Shown: in pieces, positions 32,745 through 42,576 of the stretch
How the letters are laid out: each line of letters opens with the position of its first letter
How positions within the stretch are numbered: the stretch's first letter is position 1
Source of the DNA: Dysidea avara
Lineage: Eukaryota; Porifera; Demospongiae; Dictyoceratida; Dysideidae
NCBI RefSeq assembly: GCF_963678975.1
Contig: NC_089272.1
Location: 21,651,399-21,715,398, forward strand
Reading direction: 5' to 3'
Length of the DNA stretch: 64,000 nt
Program-made: the position numbers and the translations under genes
Notes under the pieces: generated by a model
The model's input: only the letters and a program-made list of their open reading frames with translations
Told to the model about the DNA's origin: nothing
Databases searched by the model: none

Positions 32745-34215
32745 GACGAGAGCATAATGTTGCTACCACATGGATTTGCAGTAGAAAGCTTGCATTTATA
32801 TTGTACAAATTTAAGTAAGATCTCTGGTGATAGTCCCATGTCTGTCATCATCAGTTGCATACAGCCTTGACCCTTCTAGTTTCCAGCTCCATTATGGTAA
32901 TGGATCAAGTTAGTCATTAAGTTCCTTCTAATGAATAACTTGTAGATGCACATGCAAGTTGTGAAAATGTGTTGCTCTTGCAATCACTTGCACATCATTT
33001 TCTTCTTGATAAGGCCAACTTTACCCTGTTCAAATGTTGCAGATGTTGTATTACAGCCACTCCATGCAGGCATGCGAATAGAGAAGATGTAATTATGACG
33101 TTACAATAGGACCTACACTGTATGTGCCCAATAATGTCATCAATTTTCCAATACTTAAATGTTTCCCAACCTCTGAAAGAAAATATATACTTGCTATGTT
33201 CTGGTGCACCATGCAGGAGGACAAGAACATCAGTGTCATCAGCTACAACACACTTCACTTCCTTCAATTGTAAATTGAAGTGCACATTGAACAATCAGTG
33301 TGTCAGCATTCAAATTACTCTGATGCACAACCTGGCCATCATCTTTCAGATATTGGGCAATCAATTGATGTTTGCTCTTTTCATTTGCAAGAAAACTTTC
33401 TGACTTTTGTATGCTTCCATGGATTCACTTGACTGAATATCTGCACCTGCACATACCATAACATACCTGGGGATGCTGACAGCCCTACACACTGATTGCA
33501 CACATGGAAATTCTGACATACTGATGGTCCAATGCGCACTTCAATTTTGCAATTGAAGGAAGTAGAGTGAATGTTGTAGCTGATGACAACAATGAAGTTC
33601 TTGTGCTACTGGTGCACGCTGGAAGCAGAACATGACAAGTACGTATCTCTTTGCATTCAGAGGTTGTAAAACATTTGAAGATTTGGAAAAATGATGACAT
33701 TATTGGGCACATACGTAGGTCCTCTTTTCGCATGCCTGGGATAGCTGTGATACAACGTCTGCAACATTTGAACAGGATATAGTCGGCCTAATCAGCAATC
33801 AAATGATGTGCAAACGATTGAAAAGTTAATGATGGATTGTATAATGCAACAATTGCACATGTTGAAAAAAGTTGGAATTTGATGGGAATTAGTCTGATTC
33901 ATTGAGGAGTCTCAGGTATACAAAACAAAGTACATGGAAATGGTGGCATTAGAAAGCTATTACAGATGCGAGCTGTGAAAGTGTGCTAACCCTTGCAGTT
34001 GGATGGAGTTTTGAGGGTCAATGGTTTTAGCTGATGCCAGAGGTTATTCATTGGAAGGAACTTAATATGGGACTGGAAACTAGAAGGATTAAGGCTGCAA
34101 CTGATGATGATAGACATGGGACCAGTCCCAGAGATCATTATATTTGTACAATATAAATGCCAGCTTTTCACTGCAAATCCATGTGGTAGAATTGTCGCAT
34201 AGCTCTTGTACAAAT
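32745..34215. repeat. 1.5-kb imperfect inverted repeat carrying two decayed copies of one gene
   Basis: The left arm 32745-33320 and right arm 33495-34215 match in reverse complement at several points: ACCACATGGATTTGCAGT with its complement at 34176-34193; CCCATGTCTGTCATCATCAG with 34099-34118; CAAATGTTGCAGA with 33760; TGTGCCCAATAATGTCATCA with 33698. Both arms encode remnants of the same protein. On the left (minus strand, 33294-32995) it reads V-V-A-D-D-T-D-V-L-V-L-L-H. On the right (plus strand, 33560-33790) there is a broken version that includes a C-D-T-T-S-A motif. I know DDTD-V-L-L / GCDTTSA proteins only as uncharacterised, repeat-borne proteins of invertebrate genomes. Confidence 0.7.
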
Positions 34216-34609
34216 CTTGCCTCTAGTCTAGCACATGATACAATTTCTGCCCTCTATCCTCATAACTAAGTCCATTCAAAACTGATTAATGCTAGTGAAA
34301 AACATACTTAGTACGTAACAAAAACAAGAAGACACCTTACTGTATTGGCGTTGGGCTACTAGTTGGCTCTACACTTTTATTGATTTGAGCACCATTATAA
34401 TTTAAATATTTATCATGTGAGTACAATTTCTTATAATTAAGTTGATAAAATGTTTTCAATTGTGGGTTTGAGTTTCATTTCCAGTCAAAAAACCTTGAGA
34501 ATATTTGAGATCCATAGCATGACCTTGAGAAATTAGCATCTGACCATGAGGCCTCCCAAAACTTCAGTCTCACAGTGAAACCATGAGAGTTGAGAGGCCT
34601 GAACAAGTA

Positions 34610-35235
34610 AGAAGTCAGCCTGTAGAATTTCAGCTGCATACACTGATGGCACCCTGTAAGGAGTTCAAATGCAAACAAGGTTTCTGTAGAAGGTTCAGCA
34701 AAAAAAAAGTAGAGTTCAGCTACAAAATAATTCAACCTAGAGAATTCAGCTAACAAGTCACCCTGTAGAGAGTCAGACAGCTACACAGCAAGTCAACCTA
34801 TACAGTTCAGCTAACAACAAGTTGCTTTGTAAAGAGTTCGGCTATAAAAGAATCACCCTGTAGAGTTCAGCTATGTATGTTGCAATTCACCCTGTAGAGA
34901 GATCAGCTCACTATGTAGTGAGTTCAGCTACGAACAATTCACACAGTAGAGAGATCATCTGCAATGCCACCATTAGAGAGTTCGGCCACAAAAAGTCACC
35001 GTGTATAGAGTTCAGCTACAAACAAGCCATCCTGTAGAGAGATCAACCACAAAAAAAGTAACTCTGTAAAAATTTCAGCTACAGAAAAGTCAACCTATGG
35101 AGAGATTAGCTATACAATCAAGTCACCATGTAGATAGTTCAGCTACAAACATTATACTGTAGAGTGTTCAGCCATGCAAAAGTTACCCTGTAGCTACACA
35201 TAACATCCTGTACAGGGTTCAGCTACATAAGAATT
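34610..35235. repeat. Degenerate minisatellite, unit about 35-40 bp
   Basis: Some 15 diverged units built on CCTGTAGAGAGTTCAGCTAC followed by AAACAAGTCAC. Spacing varies and many units have small deletions. No frame is conserved through it, so it is not a coding repeat. Confidence 0.85.
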
Positions 35236-35299
35236 ACCCCAATAGCTAAATGGCATTCAGTTTCATTGATAATAGACACATTATCATACAGTACTCATA

Positions 35300-36250
35300 C
35301 AGTACGATAGTACTGTATAGTAGGGACCACAAAGGAGTGGGCATGGCCCACAAAATAATATCACCCAAAAATCAACCTCAATTTTCCCTGATGAGGCAGT
35401 ATTGGTTAGGTAAAACTAAGCTCAAACAAGCCTTCAGATCAACCCGAAATGCTTTAAACAAGTTGCTACAAAATATTTAACAGAATTTTCTGGTGACTGA
35501 CTGACTGACTGATGCCTTCAGACAAGCGTAACTCAATAACGGCTAAAGATACGGGCTTAATTTTTTCACTGTTCGACATCACTTTGGCCCGACAGGTGCC
35601 TTTTGGCATACCGCAGTACATACAATGCATTCTTCATGGACTTACCAGTGTCCTCCTTTGTGTCCCATTCACGAAAAGTGTCAATTTGGTGGTAGCACGT
35701 GATGGCTTCCCTTCGTAATGGAAATCGTCCGTATTTTTCATGGTGGCTATTTTGATTGTAGAGGTGCTTTTTGAACAGTTCTTTATTTGTACTGCTGTGT
35801 AATGGGTTGAACATAGCTGACAATGAAGCGTAATGGATACTTCACTTTTCAGATGATAATTGATATAGCTGAGGTGCGCGGTGCCATTTCTTCCGCGGTA
35901 TGCATGGGTTCACCAGTCATAATAATTTTAAAAATTAGCAAACAAGTACACAGAAAAATTTGGAATTTTCAACTAGAGTAGGGACCATAGCACATCGATA
36001 AAAAGTACGGAAACAAGCTGGAGTAGTGCACAATATTAAATCACAGTAAAACAATAAGAACTAAGTGTTATATCCTTACTGTGCTCAAGATACCATAATG
36101 GAAATGCACAGTAGGGATATAACACTTCTTATTGGTTTGCTGTGATTTAATATCATGTACTACTCCAGCTTAATTCAGTACTTTTTATCGATGTGCTATG
36201 ATCCCTACTCTAGTTTAAAATTTCAAATTTTTCTGTGTACTTGTTCAATA
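35300..36250 (+). repeat. Dispersed repeat family A, copy 3, most complete, with fold-back tail
   Basis: It starts around GTACTGTATAGTAGGGACCA, then GCAGTATTGGTTAGGTAAA, a (TGAC)n run at 35494-35512, GCCTTCAGACAAGCGTAACT, and GGTGCCTTTTGGCATACCGC. It ends in a fold-back (35935-36250): the left arm contains ACTAGAGTAGGGACCATAGC, and the right arm the complement GCTATGATCCCTACTCTAGT. This gives the order of blocks for copies 1, 2 and 4. Confidence 0.75.
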
Positions 36251-36379
36251 AAATAGTAGTCTTTTTTTGTTAGATGATTCCAGCTGTAAAGAAAGAAAAA
36301 TAACCTAGTTAAAGGGAAGAGTCAAAGCCGGCCACAGGCCAGCTTTGGAGCTTACAATTACGAAAATGTGATATCTGTA

Positions 36380-36599
36380 CCAAACAGCCAAGCTGTGAAA
36401 AAGGGTGTGGCCCTCTAAAGTTGCCAGGGTAAAAAATTGTGAAATCAAAGGTGGTAGTCAAGAAATGGCTGTAATGATGCCAATGCTGTAAAATGATTGG
36501 CATTAGCATCAGTGCAGCCACTTCTTGGCCACCACCTTTGATTTCACAATTATCCTCCCTGGCCATTTTGGAGGGTTTTTCACAGCTTGGCTGTTTTGG
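36380..36599. mobile_element. TA-flanked fold-back MITE, 220 bp
   Basis: It is flanked by TA at 36378-36379 and 36600-36601. The ends are CCAAACAGCCAAGCTGTGAA and TTCACAGCTTGGCTGTTTTGG. The arms (about 100 bp, containing ATTGTGAAATCAAAGGTGGT) meet at a central AT-rich palindrome. A TA TSD suggests Tc1/mariner-type mobilisation. Relatives: 11588-11832, 8335-8412, 42243-42408, 45225-45275. Confidence 0.85.
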
Positions 36600-36610
36600 T
36601 ATAGATAATA

Positions 36611-37075
36611 CAGGGACAGATCTAGGAGCTGGCAAGGGGAGGGGCACAAGCAGGCTAAGTTGTAGGTGGTTGGGGAGAGCCAGATTCTATAGTTCAGTGT
36701 TGCAATTTTGAAGCAGCAAATAATTACCTCCTAGTAGTGTTTCACTGTTGATTTTTGCCATTTTGATCTTTTCAGATGGTTGTGAAGTCTTAAAAGCTGT
36801 TTAAAAGGATCTGAATGTCTTAAACAACAGAAACACAATTATTTTTAGAGGCGCGTAGTATGCACAAAGGTGCTGGGTGACAATTTCACAGCTAGTTTGA
36901 CTTTGGTTCGCTTTGGTTTCAGGTGAATTTGTAATAAATGCTAGTAAAATGTGCATATTTTCATGAGTTGATAAACTGATATTGGCCTGACAAAGTTTAG
37001 TATATATCAGACTCCTCCACAAGGTGAGGGGAGAGGGGAATTTGCCCCAAATGCCCCATCCTGGATCTGCCATTG
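36611..37075. mobile_element. hAT-like element, 465 bp, 5-bp TSD
   Basis: It starts CAGGGACAGATCTAGGAG and ends ATCCTGGATCTGCCATTG. TAATA flanks both sides (36606-36610 and 37076-37080). The termini share the G(A/G)TC(C/T)(A/T)GG core with 28106 and 44379. It lies 10 bp from the TA-flanked MITE at 36380-36599. No coding capacity and no clear module. Confidence 0.75.
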
Positions 37076-37274
37076 TAATATATTCATAATGTCACTGTGA
37101 CTATCTTTTGTAGTTTAAAGGCTCTTCACTCTGGGAATTGATAAAACAACTACATGATGAATAGACTCTCTACAACTTTTGCAATGACGATTCTCTGTTT
37201 ACATCAGATTATGGTGATTGAAACACAAGGTAGCTTAGCAGTAGTTGGGAATATTGAAAAATTTAAACATCAGG

Positions 37275-37507
37275 AATAGGGATCGCTGATTATATCCATG
37301 AAACAAGAAAGGATGACTAGAATAAATCAACAAGGATCATAGTTGCATCTTGTAAACTTACAAATACCTATACTGACTCTGCCAGCTCACTTTTACACTA
37401 GCAAATGAGTCAAAATAGGGATTCGTGGGTTTACTAGATGTAACCGTGATCCTTACTCGATCCAGCATTTCCTTCTTGTTTCATGTAATTCTTTAGTGAT
37501 CCCTATT
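37275..37507. mobile_element. Fold-back element of the GGGATC family
   Basis: The left arm starts AATAGGGATCGCTGATTA and contains ATGAAACAAGAA. The right arm is the complement, ending TTAGTGATCCCTATT. An internal GGATCA/TGATCC pair reinforces the pairing. Related arms are at 46603, 47935, 58705 and in repeat family A tails. Confidence 0.65.
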
Positions 37508-37949
37508 ACTATTTTTTTTAACTATGTCTAGTTTATGTACTTTCAAAAATATCTATTATGGAGTAATTTCTATAGACTTCAATACTAATGAAAATATGCA
37601 CAATATGTACCTATGTGCAATTCTGCATAAGTCATAAGTCAAGCAGGCAAGCATTGGGTGCAATCTAGCAGTACCATGTATTCAATAGTAACCAAGAGTT
37701 TAAAAAGAATCACCAGTTCTGTTGACAGTGGTTACAGTGCTGGAAGATTGTGATCTATTAGTGTCATGATATACATGTTTATATGGTATAGCTCTGAATT
37801 GATGTGAATGCTTCACAGACTCTTGCAACATCTGATTGTCTTGCCATAATCAGTATCATTAGGGAGTAGTCTTTTCATGCTCTTCAATTCAAAATGAAAT
37901 GCACCTTGTATCCAACCAGTGACGTAAATTGTACAGATAGTACACTGGG

Positions 37950-39710
37950 CGTGTGACACTGTTTTCTATCCCTGTTACAGGATTTTGCATGTTTCGTGCC
38001 ACATTGCATTGCCACCTTCAGAATATTACCTTAACTGTAGCTGCCGATATGTTGTCGAACATTTACATGGACAACATCATCAGTGATTGTCACACAAGCA
38101 AACTTCAACATCAGGACTTGGGCTTCCAACTACCATTAACTGCAATTCCTGGCAAAAGCAGACAATGTTGCTGACAGCAATACTAAAGTGGCTTTGTGGA
38201 ACATTAACACAGACACCTTACATTTTGCTGTCAAAACAGCAATTCCAGAAAACCACACTCTCATCACAATAAGAAAAAATCTGCAACTATCCTCTAAGAT
38301 ATTTCATTCTCTCAGCTATCTATTCCCAGTGACAATCCAAGCAAAGCTCCTCTTACAACAAAACTGGCAAAGGAATGTACAATGGGATGAACCACTACCA
38401 CAGTCTCAGGGCCGCCCAGAGAAATCAAGGGGCCCAGGGCAAAGAGTTAAAGCGGGGCCCGAGGGAAAGGAGGTTCCATTCTGAATCACAACTTCACCCA
38501 AGCTGTAAGTTGAAGACCAAATTAAAAAAAAAAAAGTTATTACATGCTGACAATGACAATAGCTACCCCTCGCCAACCATATCTCCTTATTTATAAGCTT
38601 GCTACACTGCTCCTCTGAAGAATACTGTGACTGCTCTATTAGAGTATCTATATCTGACTGCTCTATTAGAGTATATCGATCTTTTAAACAGGGGCCCTTC
38701 ATGGGGCCTTCTGGAGCCCCTTTCAGGCTGGGGCCCTGGGAAAAATGCCCCAGTTTCCCCCCCTGTGGGAGACCCTGCACAGTCTATTCAAGAAGAGTGG
38801 ATCTCCTTAGCTAATGAGATACAAAATGCTGCTAATTTAATAATTCAGAGACAATATTTCACTGAACACCCAATCACAGTAGATTGGCTACACATTTTTG
38901 GAGATGCTAGCACTAAGGTTTATAGTGCTGTTGCTTACCTCAGATCTGGCAATCATATAACTTTCATCATGGCCAAGACCAGAGTTGCACCACAAGAAGA
39001 GTTAACTCTACCACGTCTAGAACTGATGGCTGCAGTGGTTGCTGCTAGAGTAAGTGCGTTTATTATCACATCCCTATCATTGTAGGAAAAATCACTTTTT
39101 CTTTGGTCTGACAGCCAAATCATACTATATTGGATACAGCAGAAGAAGAAACTAACTCCCTGTGTGTCCAACTGTGTCAGTGGGCTTTCTTCAACAGCCA
39201 CACGGGGCTATTTCCCAACAGAAGAGAACCCAGCAGACCTCTTAACCAGAGGAATAACTGTTAAGGCATTACAATCATCTGCACTTCATAACAAGGGGCC
39301 ACCATGGTTATGCACTGAAGAACAATGTCCTAAGTGGATACTATCATCCACTACTCCACTGCAGCTATAGCCGATGACTTTACCCCTGCAGAATCTCCAC
39401 CTCATCAGTCTGAAATATACCATATACAGCAGGCTTAATAAGCTTGTTGCTGTCACTGCTTATGTCAGTAGATTCCTGGCAATCCAACAACAAACAATGT
39501 GGACCACTCACTTATGATGAACTATACAAAGCCAAGATGCATTGGGTAAAAGCTTGTCAATTGAAAGTCTATTGAAAAGAATTGGCTAATCTTATCTCAC
39601 AATCAGCAGCCAATAGATCACCTCTAGTGCAACAGCTTAGGCTTTTCATAATTTCATTTGCTGTGGGTGTAGAATTCATAATGCTCCACTAGATTATCTG
39701 TGACAACTTC
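37950..39710 (+). pseudogene. BEL/Pao LTR retrotransposon fragment (RT, RNase H region)
   Basis: In order: the end of an RT with the box Y-M-D-N in place of Y-V-D-D (about 38070-38080). Next is a connection region (F-P-V-T-I-Q-A-K-L-L-L-Q). After the inserted hAT there is an RNase H-like part with F-G-D-A-S-T-K-V-Y-S-A-V and P-R-L-E-L-M-A-A-V-V. The characteristic N-P-A-D-L-L-T-R-G-I follows at about 39227-39256, then traces of the region before integrase (R-L-F... I-H-N-A-P-L-like, about 39650-39710). Several stops and frameshifts (near 38170, 39085, 39160) make it non-functional. Upstream gag/protease were not found. A TGTCATGGAGTGG after a purine run at about 40100 might be the start of its 3' LTR. 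Confidence 0.82.
38407..38777. mobile_element. hAT-like MITE, 371 bp, 8-bp TSD, inserted in the BEL/Pao fragment
   Basis: It starts CAGGGCCGCCC and ends GGGAGACCCTG. CACAGTCT flanks both sides (38399-38406 and 38778-38785). Removing the element and one target copy rejoins the BEL/Pao reading frame exactly in phase, which proves the boundaries independently. It contains two module units at 38627-38685, the last followed by ATATCGATCTTTT. Confidence 0.92.
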
Positions 39711-40354
39711 CAAGTGAATAGCCCTGGTAGTCACACAAGTAAATAAGCAAATATATACCTTTGCTCAGTGTGATTCTGCTGTACATATAGAAGTCAACTC
39801 CCATCACAGTAAATGGTGCCACATCACTGCTGGCAGTAGTGCAGGATCAGGTGCTGGATAAGGTTTACCAATGTGCCCATTTAGAAGTGCTCTGATGTAC
39901 TGCCTGGCTGTTCAAGTGACAATGACAAATTGTATGACCAAGAGGAGAGGGACATCACTATCACCACTGACCATGATACTCATGACTTTGATATTGGAGA
40001 CCCTGAACACAGAGTAGATAACCACACAGAGATTTGGCAACACGTGCGATATTTCAAATGAAACTGTGGTGTAATGAACTCAATGCCCCAGCCCTGGAGG
40101 ATGATGTCATGGAGTGGTAGCAGACACTAAACTATTAATAGGTTATTATTGCAATTACATCATGTTAGGCCAATTTTAGGTTATGTAATGTATGTAATAG
40201 TTATGTGATCATTAGTAACAATGGTGTTTGTAGTATATTATGTGTATCCTTCATCTCTGAGCTAATCACTTGTGTACAATGTGGATTGTGGACATAGATA
40301 AAACTGGTTAAACTACATCCCACAATTGCAAACCCCACTGGCAGAGCACACTGG
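39711..40354. other. Probable 3' remainder of the BEL/Pao element
   Basis: An acidic stretch is open around 39925-40060 (D-I-T-I-T-T-D-H-D-T). At about 40095-40110 a purine run is followed by TGTCATGGAGTGGTAGCAGA, which could be a polypurine tract and LTR start. There is no second LTR to test this. Confidence 0.25.
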
Positions 40355-40489
40355 CAGGGCCACCAGGGGCAAGGAGTAGAAAATTAAAGTGGACCTGTAC
40401 AATATAGAAAGGTACACAAATTACTGAGGCTCCAAACAGGCCAGGGTGGTAGAAAGATTGCTCCAGTTGCCCTTAACCCTGTGGCCCTG
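40355..40489. mobile_element. Miniature hAT-like element, 135 bp, 7/8-bp TSD
   Basis: The termini are CAGGGCCACCAGGGGCAA and TTGCCCTTAACCCTGTGGCCCTG, imperfect complements. The flanks are CACACTGG (40347-40354) and TACACTGG (40490-40497), one mismatch in eight. Confidence 0.65.
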
Positions 40490-41445
40490 TACACTGGTAA
40501 CACTCTCATATATGGCAAGTAGTTTTTCAGAGCAAACTTGCATAGCAGATGTCCTTTACACAGATTTTAGAGTGCATTCATTGCCATTTGCTTTAGGGCA
40601 AATGACCAGTGACTGAAGACTTTCAAACCCAGATGGTCACTCAAAAGACATTACATGAATATGATCAAGCACAGCCAATAATATTGGTCAAAATCTTTTA
40701 TTAAAGGAACATACTACCATTTGTTCCATTTGAAATGTAGAGTAAATTCTCAGTGCATCATTAATGCAGATTAATATCCTACATCAGCTTACACTACCGC
40801 TATATGGCATACATTAGAGCGATGCATAATTTGGGCGTAAACGGGGCAGCCCAGGGCAATGTCAGATGCTAAGTGCTAAATGCACCTACATTTTGTCTTA
40901 GTGAGAAAGTTAGCTGTGTATTCTATTGCTGTAGCCAACACTTAGTCATATCAAGCAGCCTGACTGTGCCATTCCCTGGGTGCCCAAAATGTGAAATAAT
41001 GTATTTATACCGAGTGTGCTAGCACACATGATTGCATTGGTTGAGTGAGGGTGGATGCCAGTGTTTAGTGAAGGGAAGGTTGACTATTCTTGGCATGTTT
41101 GCGGCAGCTTCAATCTTTATCAGTATGAGCAATCTAAAATAATGCCCCTTCTGCCATGAATGTAGATTGCATGATTGCACATGCAATGGTGTTGAGTATT
41201 AACAATTGTGGGTTTCAGTTCTATTAACTGGGATTCAATGTTAACTATACTTGAGGCTTACTTGTCTTTACAGTGGTAAATTGTGTTACCATATTTATGT
41301 GTGAAGTACGTAGTAATGATATACATTGTTGAGGGTGTTCAATCACAAATTTCCCACTTAAGAAAGTTGTAAAAATTCACAAGTAGAATTTAATTAGTCT
41401 AAAGTGTATGTAATATAAAGTGTATTAAATAGCAGTAGTGCTGAA
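40490..41445. other. 5' flank of the receptor-like gene
   Basis: No exon or named element is evident. Promoter elements cannot be assigned by eye; a TATATAAAG-like box is not seen close to the start codon, and the nearest A/T-rich candidate is TGTAATATAAAGTGTATT at 41408-41425. Confidence 0.3.
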
Positions 41446-42536
41446 ATGAAGCTTGTAACAGTATTGCTTATTATCTTCCTTTCTATATATTTATCAAGCT
41501 GTCAGGGTGGGTAGCTAATTTGTGGAATTGTTTCTTAAAGTATAGAGGAAGGGATAAGCCACCATATACAAGTGCATATATAATTACATCCATGTGTCCT
41601 GATTTTAACACAGATATAACACAATTTATACCAACAATTGTCAGTGCTTGTATAAACAGTTCCACTGGAACACCCAGGCTGAATGTGGAATGGCAGGTAC
41701 CCTGCTGTACATGTTTATAACATTGACAGTAATTATTTTTATACACTTTCAGTTTGACATGAATGCTGAACTTTCTGAAATTGATCAAATCCTAATCTTT
41801 TATGAGTCTGATGGAACACAACAACAATACGTGTATGATCCTAGAGATAATAGCAGTGAAGTTATTACTGGAGGGATAACATTTGCTAATAACATTCTTT
41901 TATCTGGTGTGACAAGCAACGAAGTTCATTTACGAGTGTCTACAACAGTCCAAAGAGCTGTTGTCACACCAAGTAATGAATTTACTGCAGTACCGTGTGG
42001 AGTAGCATTAGATTCCAGTGATATACCAGCAGGTATGTAGTACAGTATACATCATTGTGATAAAATGTGTTTATTTTATTTATTTATTCATTTATTAAGG
42101 CTTTACAGCACAAGTGCTGAAGGTCTGTAGGACACCTGGTCCTACAGCCTGTTTAAAGTTGTTACAGAAAGTGTATTTGAAAAGGCGGTTTAATCATATT
42201 AAGTAGTTCCTACTTCATCTTCCCTACACAACCATCTACATCATATAGCCAAGAAATGGTTACAGTAATTTTATGCTAATATGCATTGTTAAAATTAATA
42301 GCATTAGCATCATTTGCAGCCATTTCTTGGCCCTTTGATTTCACAACTTTTTTCACCCAGGCTTTTAAAGGCCACACCTTTTTTACAGCTTGGCTGCTAA
42401 TGCATGGATTTCACTTTGTTTTGTATATTAGTATTAAATGCCCATAAACCAGGCTTTGGAGCTTGTTTTACTTAATTTCTTTTATCTGCTGATCCGATAC
42501 TGATTATATGGGAGCAAGAAGTTGCAGTAGTATTGT

Positions 42537-42576
<40 letters not shown>

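Noticed and set aside
38406-38780. 124-codon minus-strand frame rich in Gly/Pro
   Set aside because: It is entirely inside the non-coding hAT MITE 38407-38777 and arises from its G/C-rich ends.
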